64,000 nucleotides of DNA, from positions 4,244,739 to 4,308,738 of the forward strand of contig OZ017767.1 of the NCBI GenBank assembly GCA_963969345.1, given 5' to 3'. This stretch comes from Turbatrix aceti (Eukaryota > Nematoda > Chromadorea > Rhabditida > Panagrolaimidae). A model generated the notes under the pieces. The model searched no databases and was not told where the DNA came from. It worked only from the letters and a program-made list of their open reading frames with translations. Shown piece by piece: positions 33,705 to 45,337 of this stretch; position 1 is the first letter of the stretch, and every line of letters begins with the position of its first letter. Made by a program: the position numbers and the translations under genes.

Positions 33705-34211
33705 AGTCCGAGACGTTCACGATACCGACGCAAGCACTATACGTTCACACAATCATGCCACTTTTTGTTGTTGGGTATCTACATTTTTCTCTATTTCTGG
33801 CTTATCGTCATGTCTGTTATCACACTTGGCTCCGCTATCTACACGACCTCGCTCCTGTGCATGAACAAGATGCGTGCCAAGTACGTCAACGACAACCTCA
33901 AGTTTACCGGCTTTGACTACCTCCGCAACCAGTCAACGTACAACTTCCTGCAGTCTGTGCTGCGTGCCGATGGCTTCGTCGCCGTTGTCCTCATCCAGAA
34001 GGCGTACGGCTCCGCGCTCACCGAGCAGATCCTCCGCGAGCTCTGGGTGGCGTCCGAAAATCGCTCGCGCAAGTTTACTCAGCACAACCCGGCTGCCAAC
34101 AAGTCCAACCTCTACGAGACGTTCAGCAAGTCCTTTGCCCATCACCTGGACCAGTCGGACGTGCCGCTCGTCCGCTTCACGCCCGTCAAGCAGAAGGTCG
34201 TCCCGGTCTGA
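33705..34211 (+). CDS. innexin, C-terminal part only
   Basis: The frame encodes the fourth membrane segment (GIYIFLYFWLIVMSVITLGS) followed by the cytoplasmic tail typical of innexins: FLQSVLRADGF, then an ELW motif (LRELWVASENR) and a charged C-terminus. Innexins form gap junction channels in invertebrates. The frame is open only from just after a TGA at 33702. The first three membrane segments, the YYQWVP-type motif and the extracellular cysteines are not found upstream in the window. This is a 5'-truncated gene or pseudogene, or a gene with unrecognised upstream exons. An AATAAA signal (about 34317) follows the stop. It ends tail to tail with DDX20, about 210 bp apart. Confidence 0.7.
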   Translation, partial: SPRRSRYRRKHYTFTQSCHFLLLGIYIFLYFWLIVMSVITLGSAIYTTSLLCMNKMRAKYVNDNLKFTGFDYLRNQSTYNFLQSVLRADGFVAVVLIQKAYGSALTEQILRELWVASENRSRKFTQHNPAANKSNLYETFSKSFAHHLDQSDVPLVRFTPVKQKVVPV

Positions 34212-34355
34212 CGCATTCACCGTTCTGTAGTTTCCACGTACTAACGACGACCGGAGCCTGTGTTCCTGTTATGACATTGTAAATTGCCCCCAAGAAAAAA
34301 CGTGAAATATAAAATTAAATAAAATTCATTAACAAAACAACGAACGAACGAACAA

Positions 34356-34809
34356 CTACTTCAAACATGACATGTTTTTCAAGTATAACGAGATGTAGGT
34401 GCCGTAGAAATCCAGGGCTTGGTCACCAGTCTTGGCCATCGTAAATGGTGGTGAGCGCATCGACTCCGCGGGAAGAGTTGTTGAGAGGACGTCGTTGGAA
34501 TCCATTGTCTCCTCCTCCTCCTCCAGAAGAGAATCGTCCGGGAGATCCGCCTCCTCCACTTCCGGTCCCAAGTTGCTGGGAGTAGCCAGATCCGTCGGAT
34601 CGCTGGTAGCCAGACTGCCGGTCACGCTGCTGTTCGTAGGAACTGAAATTTCTGTCGAGTTGCCAGTCATTACTGCTTGTGTAGCCGCATCTCGGAGCGT
34701 GGAGCGTGTCGAACTCATCCGGCAGAGGGCCTCTCTGACCCTCGATAGGCATTCGTCTGCAAGAGTGCCAGCGGCTCGCGGAAAAACCATCGGTCCGAAT
34801 TTTTTGCCC
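34356..34809 (-). other. alternative last exon frame of DDX20
   Basis: If splicing uses the TCCTTTAG acceptor at 34810 instead of TTGCAG at 34757, the last exon runs 34809-34356 and stays open for 151 codons in another frame, ending in an acidic then hydrophobic tail. The Gly/Arg-rich frame from the inner acceptor looks more like a helicase tail, so I prefer it, but both are viable. Confidence 0.4.
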
Positions 34810-37800
34810 CTAAAGGACAATCACAATTGGTGAAATTGGCACAATAAGCGTGGGTGCATAAGCAGAGAAAAAGCAGCAGGAAAAAAACAGATAAAAACTC
34901 ACGGTTCACTAGATTTTGCAATCTGAACATCCACGTCGACTTTCCGGGTAAACTGAGACCATTCGCTGTACTGGGAAGCATGCTTGCGGCTGGAGTCGCC
35001 AGCGCCAAAGCCCACGACGCCGTAGGGCACAGACGAAGCAGCGGCAAGTTCGCGGGCGTAGCGCTTTTCCTGGTGATCACGAACCTGACGTGTGTAGTCT
35101 TCGCGGCGACGTTCGCTGGCCTGGCGCTGCTCATTCGTTGCGGGAGGACGAGGAGGAGGCTCCTGGGGCACCGCTTCGACTGAAGAGCCGGGACCGAGGT
35201 TGTCGTTGAAAGGAAAGTCAGCAAGCGGCCACGAACCAGCCTTCTTCTTGGCGTAGTCAAACCAAAACTTCCTCGGCTTGTCCGTGAAAATCTTGTTCAT
35301 TTCTTTGACAGTGTAGTTGTAGTCGGATTCTTCTATGACTTCGGGATCGACGTCAACCTTCTCAACGACCACTTTTTCGGGAGAAGCAACTTTCGGGAGT
35401 TCCGGCGCAGCCTTGGAGGCACCATTGGGTGCTTGGGAAGGCGAAGGCGATGGCGTTCGGGAGTTCTCAGCAGTGCTCATCTTCTTGAAGCGAGATTTGA
35501 GCGCAATGACTTCCCTGTTGTCCTCCACAACGCGCGGCTTGCCACTGCTGTTGAACATAGAAGACAGAGAACCCATAGAGCGATCCGAGCCTCCGAACGA
35601 TTTGCCAAACGATTTTGCCTGAAAAACAAAAAATGCACGTTGAATGGCGACAACGCAAATTCTACCTTCAGATTTTCCAAATTGGAAGCAAGAGACGGTT
35701 TTGTCGAATTGCCAACATTAGACTCACTCGCGACCTGGCAAACGCCAGACTGATCCGGGGACTTGGAAGTCTTTGAAAACAGAGAACCTCCACCAAACTG
35801 TGCACTGCTGCCGAAGGACTTGGCTTGAAGGGTTTTACGGTTTTCGGCGAGTTTCTGAATCACATCAATCTGAAAAAATTAAAATATTTTTACTTGTAAA
35901 AAAAGTGAATACGAAAACGAACCGAAGGCACTGCCGACTCCGGGGTCCCGCCTGCGTTGCGCTGGGCAAGCTTCTGTTCAACAACCTTAGCCTTGGCCTC
36001 GACGGCGTTAACATAGGTCGTCAGTGAGGAAAAAGGCCGCAAGTCAAAGTCCTGAAAACGTATAAAATAAACGAAATGACAAACTTTGGCAAAAAACAAC
36101 TCACTTTTCCAAACGCTTGTTTCTTGATAATCAAACTGAACTTTTCGGTTTCTTCGGCGAAATTTCCGTCATGAAAAATAGCAAACAATTCGCCGCTTGT
36201 GTATTGCACCATCTTGACACCAGTAACATCCCGAATCGGTAGACTCATGGTAGGAGTTGTTCCGTCACGACGGGTAGTTGTAGGGGTAGGCGCACAAGTA
36301 ATCGACGTAGAACAGATGCTGCCCAATTGCTGACGAGTAGCAAAAGTAGGAACGGACGCCGCGCTGTTGTACTGATAATACGATTCGTTGACCAATGTTT
36401 CGTCGACAACAAAGTCCGGACAGCTTTCAAAGAACAAGGCGTTCAAGGGCAAGTCGTAGGGAAAATCGTCGGTGACTTGAAGTTTTTTGACGGGACGCAG
36501 GTTACCTTGGATCAACGCAGCAAACTCAGTTATTTCTTCTGGTGACAAGAGAACCGTAAGCGCAGCACCCAAGCGACCTAGCAAAGAAACACAATGAGCG
36601 AAAATAACATGAGAATCAAAAAACAAGGCAAGAGATTGGAATGAGAAATCGCTTCAAAACCCTGATACAGAACTTTTTGCACAAATCGCTTCAAGACCGT
36701 TTCAAGTGTTTCGTGGCGTAAAAAATAACCCACCGTGTCTTCCAGCGCGCCCGATCCGATGCTGGTACGTTTCTTTTTCCTTCGGCACACCGACGTTGAT
36801 GACGATGTCGACTGAGGGAATATCGACGCCCCTGGCAATCAGGTCAGTGGCAACCAAAATTCGGTATTTCCCCTTTTTAAAATCAGACATGATTTGGGTG
36901 CGTTCCATCTGCTCAAGATTGCTGGAAATTGCATCGGCGACGTGGCCGGACCTCTTGAGACGGTTGCAGATAGCGTGGCACAGGGGAATGTGATTGACGA
37001 ATATGACGCCCTGCACGTACTCGATGCGAGCGAGGAGGTCGTTGATCGCTCCGACAACGCTGTCGTCCGTGCAGACAACGGCATATTCCTTGATCCCGAC
37101 GGGCTGCACGTCCTCCTGGTTGAGACGGATGAAGTACGGCTTCTTCATGAGTTCTTTGAGGTCGTTTTCCAGAAGGGTAGGATACGTGGCTGAGAAGACG
37201 CCAATTTGAGTGTTCCGGTGCACAGCTGTGTACAGCATCCTAGAAAATTGATGGTCGGTTTTTGAAAAATGCCAGTTCTGTTTGTCGTCGACTTACCGAA
37301 TATCAGCAGCGTAGAGGGGATCCATCAGCTTGTCGGCTTCGTCAAGGACAAATAACCTAAGCGTCGAAAAGTCGCAAACATTGTTCTGCAACGTCGAAGC
37401 GAGGCGGCCGGGCGTGCCGATGACGATGTCCGCGCCGTTGATGAGGTCCACCTTGGAAGCGCGAACATCGGTGCCGCCGATGCACAGTCGCACCAGCTGA
37501 TCCGGCAGTTTGATGCTGTCAATGACCTCTTTGATCTGAACTGCGATTTCGCGCGTCGGAGCGACGATCATTGCCGTCGGATTGTGTAATTCGCTTTCAC
37601 CGCGCTCGTAAACCGCGGTCACGGCCATCACGGCAAAGACGAGCGTTTTGCCCGTTCCCGACTTGGCTTGCACCAGGATGTCTGAAAACGGATTCATTTC
37701 ACCCGTATCCGCAACTCTTTGTACCTACCATTATTGATGAGACCGATGGGAAGGGCACTGACCTGCACCGGCGTAGGCTTGACGAAACCCGCTTTCTTGA

Positions 37801-37888
37801 GGTTGAACAGCACTTCACGTTTGATATAAAGTTGATCGAACCTCTTGTTCGTGAAAACATCGACCGTTCTTTCCTGGTCAAACTGCAT
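34423..37888 (-). CDS. DDX20: DEAD-box helicase DDX20/Gemin3
   Basis: Eight exons (37888-37729, 37681-37297, 37239-36734, 36577-36105, 36051-35923, 35869-35666, 35618-34903, 34756-34423) join with consistent phases to 968 aa. The helicase core (about residues 1-385) has Q-motif FVKPTPVQ, motif I AKSGTGKT, PTREIAVQI, GG, TPGR, DEAD, motif III SATYP, ATDLIARGVD and HRIGRAGR. SATYP and AKSGTGKT fit the Gemin3 branch, whose protein works in the SMN complex assembling spliceosomal snRNPs. The long C-terminus is disordered, with two AKSFG-type repeats and a final Gly/Ser/Arg-rich tail. Exon 8 can use two acceptors (34756 or 34809), both in phase but giving different C-termini. A CCTTTTAG acceptor sits just upstream of the start (37910). 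The ATG at 37888 is the first in frame. Confidence 0.88.
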
Positions 37889-38549
37889 TTTTTGAACCAA
37901 CCAACAACACTAAAAGGACGGCACTGATAATAAAAAAGAATCGAAAAACAATTGCAAAAAACGTGACTGTTTGGCAAAATGTCCTCAACGTAGATTGTGC
38001 AATGCCGAAAAATAAATAAAACAGGTATACGGAGGATCTTCATGGGGATTTTTTTTATAAACATTCACTTTTTAGGATGTCTAGCGGCCAAAAAATAAAT
38101 AATTTTCACAATGCCGTATTGAAAAACTTAAAAAAATTTGGACGTTTTGTTGAGGGGCTTCAAAAAAAAACATAATTTTATCAGCAGTACATCGATGTCG
38201 AAGCAACGATGCACGAATGTCAGTAGTATGATTGATGCACACGCTGTCAGGAATGCTTTGTAGTTGTCTAGAACGTTATCGAGAAGGTTTGTTGACAACA
38301 GTGTCTTTGACTGCGATTTTACAAGCTGTAAAACCCATATTTTCGTTTTTTTTCCACTTCAACGAGGCACATATGTAGTATTGTTTACTTCACAGGTGTA
38401 TGAGTCAGATTTTTTATTCGAATGACTGTATAAACATATCTTCTGATATCCTCTGCGCTGGGCGTGCTGCTTGTACGAATCGCGGCATGGAAAGACGGCG
38501 GCATGCGTGCAAAAAGCGGAGATACGGCGGAGAAAGCAAGCGCTGGATG
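37889..38549. other. short intergenic region, DDX20 5' side
   Basis: It contains the DDX20 leader and its CCTTTTAG acceptor (37910-37911), then AT-rich spacer and the 3' flank of CDC25. I see no gene in it. Confidence 0.6.
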
Positions 38550-39844
38550 TCAGGAGAACGAGGGAGAGCTCATACCCATGACAGGCGAGTCTGGGGCAAT
38601 GAAAAGCGCGGCTAGTCCTGTGTCTACGCCAGCGTGGGTGAGGGGTGCTTCAGGAGGCTGCGTGCGGTTGGCTGGAGGGCTGGGAGTTGTCTTGAAGGAC
38701 GGGTGCAACCGAGTGGACAGGACTCGGCTCGAACGAGTCCGTAGGGTGAAACACGAGGATCCGGCCGTTGACTTCAGGTGGAAGGGGTACTGCGACAGCT
38801 GCTTCGAGAACCTAGGGTTCTTCATTTGAACGTAACCCGCGGGCTGGCAGAGTTCCTGAATAAGTTGGGGTAAATGAGTGTTTTTGAAAGTAGAATCAGA
38901 AAACTTACAAATTCGTTATGGTAACGATAAAAGTGTTGATAACCCTGGCTGAGCACGTACATTTCCTCGTAGTCGACGCCGGGGTACCTCGAGATATTCC
39001 GTCTCCGATCGACTTCGCGGAGGGCATTTGCCATGTTGGGTCCCCTGACTGACGAAAACTCGCAGTAAAAAATTGGGATCCGCTTCTTCGCACGTTTAAG
39101 CGCGTCAGGAGCCAGCGGGAAAAAGGCTTGTAGCAACTCCTCTGGATCAAAAATGTTGACAGCGTGCTTGATGTGGCCTGCATCGTACTCGAAGGGGTAC
39201 CTGCAGTCGACGAGGCAGAATCGGTCCTCGAAGTCGGGCTCTGCCAGAAGCGTCGCCAGTGTACGGCTCTCGATGCGACGAAAACTAAAGTCCGACGATT
39301 TCTGATCGGGCACGACGTCGAGGCGGTATCGCTTCGGCAGAGAATCGGGGCTGCCGCAGAGCTTGAAGGAATCCAACTGCGACGTCGACGCCGCCCGGTG
39401 CATCTTGCGAGGTTCGGTGGGGCCTCCAAAGGAGTTCTCGTCGACGACGGCTCCTTTTTCCAAGCCAGACGTGCCGGCCTCCATGTATCCCAGGTCGAAG
39501 CAGCGAGAACGTTTCCTCGGCAGCGGGACGCGGAAGGAGGACTTCCTCGAAACCGGCGACTCCTGAAGCTGCATGGAAGTGTTCAGGATGCTCTTAAGCG
39601 GACTTCGGGGCTTGGCCGCCTGCGACATGAGTTTGTGGCTGGCAGAGAGCTCCACGGCATCCAAGCCATCAAAAAAGGAGCCCGGGAGATCGGGCGAGAT
39701 GTTCATCTTCGAGAAATCGGTCGGGCCATCGACCTGGATGCGGAGGGGCTCGTCGGGGCCGAAGGAGCTGTTGAAGGAGTCGCAGGATATTCCGGAGTCC
39801 TGGGATTCATCGGCGTCCCAGCCGAAGCCCGGGGCCGTCGTCAT
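38550..39844 (-). CDS. cdc25: CDC25-type dual-specificity phosphatase
   Basis: Two exons (39844-38909, 38855-38550) give 413 aa. The N-terminal 190 residues are Ser/Pro-rich regulatory sequence, including GCDS-like and SPLKS segments. The rhodanese-like catalytic domain has LVDCRYPFEYDAGHIKHAVN and the active-site loop YCEFSSVRGP with catalytic Cys about residue 261, then YPGVDYEEMYVLSQGY. After the intron ELCQPAGYVQM is the conserved CDC25 C-terminal peptide, followed by a 75-residue disordered tail. It should remove inhibitory phosphates from CDK Thr/Tyr residues at mitotic entry. The residue before the Cys is Tyr, where most animal CDC25s have His. The ATG at 39844 lies just behind a TTTTGCAG acceptor (39851), so further 5' exons or trans-splicing are possible. 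Confidence 0.88.
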
Positions 39845-39852
39845 TCCGTCCT

Positions 39853-42800
39853 GCAAAACAGTGTAAATGAGGGATCCATCGGTAGGCAGCGGCAGACACG
39901 AAAGCAACGCAAACAGGTGGCTGGCCTTTGCCGGGTGTCCGATAATTAGACGCAGGGGAGGGAGTCGTGGAGGAATTCGGAGTGACAAACATGAGACAGC
40001 AGGCAGACAGACGAGGCGCCATCATGACCAGTCCCGGTTGGTTGGTGGGTGACAAAAGCAACGACGTTGCGGTCACTTGACCCAGGCAGGCCAGAATGGG
40101 TGCAGTACACCACCACGCCCGGCCGGATGCAGATGAGTTGGCCAGAGCGGGTTGCGCAAACGCGTCCCCGTCATCGTGCGAGGACGACAAAAACGAAACA
40201 CGACGAATCATCGGCCGTGGCATCGAGGATCAATGCAAGTGGCAGGAGGTTCTGAGATCGTGACCCGACGACCACATGGCCGCCCCGTCAACTGGCATTG
40301 TTCGCAGCCGACAGGCGGAGCGACGCGGTCGCGACCCCGTTCGCCGTAGAGTGTGGTGGCATCTTTCCCTCCGCCGAATGCCGATGATGCCGTTTGGCCG
40401 GGGACTTACTTGCGCAAGCCGGCTACAAAGTGCCACAAGCGCGGCAGCTGACGTTCGGGCAAGGCGACTTGCGCAAAACCGCCCTCGATATGCCCGCCAG
40501 ATGCGTCGTCGCCGGGCTGCAGCGAAAGTGATCGAAAGCAAGCAAAGTCGGTCAGCCGGGGGCTTTCTTCCAAACTGGTTACGCACCCGCCGTTGCGCAA
40601 CCCTCAGGCATAGACACAATTTACGACAAGGTAACCGGCGAAGTTGCGCAGCCAGGGCATCGGCAATCGTAACAAAAAAGTTATAAAACGATGATCGTCG
40701 GCGAGAAAACGGAGCAGGCTGCGTGAAGGCAAATCCCGTCGAAAGCAGCCGAACGGCCATCAATCAAACTCTCGACAAAGGACAAAGCGATCCTGGCGAC
40801 CCCAAAAACGCCTTAGACAAACAATGCCCCTACCTAGAGAAATTTATGCGCACCTGGGGTCACCTTCGTTTTTTTTTGAACCAACGAAACCGTTTTGCAT
40901 CCAACCAAGTCTGCGCAGAGTATTTATTTACCCGAGGCCGGCGATTATGCACTGCGCAAACGGTCATAATTCACGACATTTCGTTCGTGGTCGAGTTCAA
41001 ACATGACCTCAAAAGCGAAGGCAGGTAGCGGCAGCAGGGAGATAGCGATCGACGGCGTAATCGTTACGCGATACGGTCGGTACCACGCTTGTACGCACTC
41101 GACGGGGACAAAGAAGCGCTGGCACAAGAGGGGGTCACGAGAGGCGCTCTCGATGACCGCGGCGGCCGAGAGTTGGCATGACATGGCGCTGACACCAAGC
41201 GTCGTCGTAAAACGCGATTAGCGCGCTCCGCCGATTCCCCCCACATTGCGCAGGCAGGCCGGACTGGGCTGCAGACACCGTTAGATGTCATTACCCCAGT
41301 GGCGGGGTGCTTTCGCGAGGGACGAGCCGAATGGACTGCGTGCACCAAAAAGTAGGGCAGGAGGATTCAAAAGCTGGAGGAGAACTGCTAGCCCGAGGGC
41401 AGGTAATGGGTGAGTGCAAATTGCGGGTGGTGATGGGATGAGGAAAAGACGCCCGCCATCGTTTGCGCAATCCCTCGTCGCGATCTGATCCGGCGGGGTA
41501 GTCCGTCAATCAAGACACATCGTCAGACTAGCGTAAACTATACGATAGGTCGTGGTCGGAGGGTGCATGCCTATGAATGAAGGGTGTGCGCGGAGTCGTC
41601 GTTCATTACTAATACAATAGATGGCATGATTGATAGCGCCCCACGGCTTCACTAGCGGGTTAATGGGCTAGCTGTCGGGTTAATGACTCTCCCCGCCATA
41701 CAAGCAGTTTTTACGAACCGTCAGAAATCGTCTGGAGTGCGAAGCTATTCTGGGAGCTGTTGGTTAATGGGTTTTTGAGTACGTCCAGCACTGCGGCCAC
41801 CTGGATCCAAAAAGTATCTACAAAGCTGGTTGGTTGCTTGTTGCATCGCCGCCCTCCCCCGAAAACTTGGCTCGTGCCCCCTCCACCCCAATCCAATCGG
41901 GTCTCGAATTTCGTCCTCGGCCAAATTACACCGTAATCCCCGACCGAGTGGCTGTTTGCGCAGAAACCACTTTTTGAGTCTGGCTTATGCAACGCAAGCC
42001 GGTCAAAAAACAATAAAAAGTTTCGAGCCTTGATTGTTTGCCAAAACTCGATCGCAACGCTTCGGCGGGGACACAAAGTGGCGGCTCTGAATGAATGAAT
42101 GCAGTGGCACATCTAATGTAAGTGCAGATATTTCGAGGCACATTTCAGGCTATTGTTTGCACGCTCATTAAGAACGACTCAGACGGGCGGCAGGGCAGGG
42201 TAGGATGATCGTCTTCGGGTTGGAGGGGCAAGTAGCGAACAAACGACCTCGAAGATCAAAAAAGACAAGACAGACGGAAGCAATTTTCACTTTTTACACC
42301 GCTCATCCATGCACCAGTGTGGTGGTGTACTACACGGTGCTGCAAGAGGGCGCAGAAGACTGCGCAACGACGCCGCCGCCGTGCCAGGCAGTAGATGACG
42401 ATCGTCTGTTTAATTAGTCATTTTGAATTTTTTTGCACCCAAACTAACGAACGCATCTCCTTGGAAAAGCACTATAAAATCAGCGTTGACCCATGGTTAC
42501 AGGTGAACGCGGAAGAGATGTGAATCTCGACTGGGCTTTTATGTTCAAAAACTGGGTCCCAGAGCGTAGGATGAGCGTAGGAAGCCAAAATTGGGTGAAC
42601 TTGCTTTTGAATGAGCTTGCTGGACCGAGGAAAGGGCATAAATAATGCATATGGCAGGAAACATGCAACACTGACCAACCGCCTTTGATTGACGATTGCT
42701 AGCAGCGACAGAGCACAGGCAAAGGGGATTGCCCTTTCGCAGCACCCGATTTGCATATCAGGTTCGTTCAAAAAAGCAAGGTCCAGGCTAGTACCATTGC

Positions 42801-45337
42801 GCAATGCTCAAAAACCAGAAAAGGTGCTCTTTTGCAACACTACACAAGTTGTTCCCAAAAAACACGACTCGCTGCTTTATCGGTAGCCGCGGTCAGCGCT
42901 CAGTCATCCAAACGGTGGCAGTTCACATCTGATAGTCATCAGTGACAGGGTGCCCTAAACAACGTCTTATCTGGTCGATGAGCGGCACGACAGTTGATGC
43001 AATCGATCGCCCAGACAAATAAAAACAAAAAAATCTTGTAACTCGAGCCGGGCTGGTTACCAAAGCAAGCATCGGCACGGCACGGCTGGTGCCCGACGTC
43101 GAAATGCCGATGGAATCGAATCCCGTAATGAGGGCCGTCTGTTGCCGCAGAGACCCATCGAACAAGTGGTGGGCTCAGTGCAGGGCTGGCGAGCTGCGCG
43201 ATCGATGGAGGGCGCGTCGACACACACATCAAAGCACGCGCAGGCTGCCCCTCGCTTGCAATCGGACGAGTGGAGGGAGAGAACGGGCCGGGCGATGGCA
43301 AGCGTCAGGGAAAAGCCCCTCCTGGCAGCGTGCGAGTAGGTGTCAGCGGGGAAAAGCACCGTCGTCCAGGGAAGCTTCCGGCAGCCCGCTTTGATTGTTC
43401 GTCTTCCGGTGATTGCTCCAACTAAGCGCGTCCGACCTGACCCAGTCCGTTTCAAAAGTTGTCGTGCGCAAGGTCGGCCAATTTCATGCTTTTCTCCCAG
43501 CGCCTTGCGAAACACTGGAAAAGCCGCAGAAATCCGGATTTGTCAAAAACATGCGCCGGCCGTCGTGATTGTTTTGTCCTTGTCTCCCCCTTTTTTTCGC
43601 CACAAAGCAGACAACGGACCCCTCTTCTGCCATTGACAGAGAAAATCCAATCCATCGTTGGCGCGTCCTCGCCGCCGTTGCACAAGCACCTCCAAAAAAG
43701 CCAGAAAAAAAGGAAAATTTGCATGTGCAAATGAAAGAAAGAACAGCGATGGTTGCGTTGCGCCCGGATCGTGTGAGGGGGCATCAATCAGTCCAGCCGG
43801 GCGGCTGCAAATGACTGGTTTCAACGAAGAAAGCTGCGCGGCCAGACCGCCGGGGCAGGCTGGCGTAATCCGAGACCGGGTCGTCGCCAGTTGACAATTA
43901 GGCAACTCGCCAAAACGCGTCGCCAGCGAGAGTCATGCCGACAGACCTCACCTATGAGTGCCCTGGCGGGAGGGGTATGAGGCCACCTGACGCGATCGCA
44001 CAAAAGCGGTCTGAGCCCGAGTATTGTCCCGAAGACCGTCGCGACCTTTGTCCTTGGCCTAATGGCAGGTAAATGCCATCGCGCGGCCGCGGCCGCCGAG
44101 ACAAGGCAACTCGGTCACTTCGGTCGGGGTCCCGTTGGATCATCCGAAAGCAAAACAGCACCAAGCACGACCTCACACGGCGCAACAGGGGTCAAGTAAG
44201 CTCGCCCGCCGACTCCCGAGCAACCGGCAGGGCCGGTCGTGCCAGTCGGCGGTCACACCCGAGAGCGCGCGGTCGCGGCCATCAAAACAACTCTTCCCGC
44301 CATTTGCCAGACAGCAGCGGCTGGCCGCTGTAATTGTAAAAATCAAAAATCCCCTGGCCAGCAGCGACCCGGCCAGTCCCCCCAGCTGTTTCGGCACCAG
44401 ATCGTCATCTGCACCCGGGGGCACAATTGACACTCGGCCTCGCCGACGATGTTGCAATTTACTGCCCAAGTGCACACCAGGTGATCCGCGCGCTCACCGG
44501 GCCGGCCGGTCGTGCCGAGCTGAGTCAGAGGGTCTCGTTCATGGGGGGGGGGGGGGACCTGCACACCTAGAGCTTGCAACATTTCTCTCGCCGTCATCGG
44601 ACTTGTTTACACATTTTACAGTCATTCGACCTCACTTTTGAGGCAGGATACAATACGGCGCTTAGCTGAGCTCAAATACACACCTGGTTGCTCCGGGCCG
44701 GTAACCGGTGGTGTTCCATTTTCGAAAATAATCGACTCTCGAACAAGGCAGATATCGTGAGAAAACCGCGTCTTCGATTTGGGTGGCCGCTCAGACGTAA
44801 TAAAATAGCACAAAAAAATATTACTTTGGTGAGAATTGAGGTACGATTCGTTGTTGTTTGGGAAAAAAAATTTGTCATGAAGGATGGTACTATGGCGGAT
44901 ATTCTGATACGAAGACCTCTGAGCGGTGATTCTGGTTTCTGTCCTTCTCGACGAAGTCGCTCGCATTTTGCCTCTTAAAGAGCTGCGCAATCACAAAAAA
45001 AATGTCGCTCAAAAAACTTGAAAATCTTGTGCATCTTTTGAAGATGCCATCGCCAAAGGCGCTCGCATTTTTGTTGTTCGAACAAAACTTTCCCGGTCCG
45101 GAATAATCGCTCGCAAACGCCGGAGGCAAAATCTGAAGTTTGTTTTTGTCTCCCTTGATCGTGTGGACGACCGAGCCGAGCCGCTCGCTCGAATGCTCGG
45201 CTCGGCAAATTTGGCTCGGTCGACAACTGTTCAATAATGCCCTACTCCGCGATACAACAACCATTCGCCAAACTCAACATGCACCCCACTTTGTTAAGAT
45301 CACAGCATTAAATAAATCAGACGGGAAACAAAGAGCA
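39853..45337. other. gene-poor GC-rich intergenic interval
   Basis: About 5.5 kb separate the 5' side of CDC25 from the 3' end of RPT2. Many short overlapping ORFs exist on both strands but none has domain features, good splice structure or consistent composition. Noted contents: clustered TTGCGCAA palindromes (40152-42804) and a run of 12 or more G near 44545. It may hold CDC25 regulatory sequence, upstream exons or unrecognised non-coding genes. Confidence 0.4.
40152..42804. promoter_or_regulatory. cluster of TTGCGCAA palindromes
   Basis: Six perfect TTGCGCAA octamers occur at 40152, 40410, 40469, 40593, 41463 and 42797. Several one-base variants (CTGCGCAA, TTGCGCAG) lie between them. By chance an octamer is expected about once per 65 kb. 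The octamer equals the core of the C/EBP-type bZIP palindrome (ATTGCGCAAT, complete at 42796). It lies upstream of CDC25 and may be an enhancer. Confidence 0.5.

Noticed and set aside
33404..33916. 170-codon plus-strand ORF overlapping the innexin
   Set aside because: Runs in a different frame through the innexin membrane segment, where only the other frame has family features.
40230..44641. Many 100-170 codon ORFs in the CDC25-RPT2 interval
   Set aside because: Arg/Ser/Pro-rich in several overlapping frames, no domain motifs and no convincing splice structure.
45100..45230. GCTCGG-rich stretch 3' of RPT2 as a regulatory repeat
   Set aside because: Only a few irregular GCTCG units; no stronger pattern than local GC composition would give.
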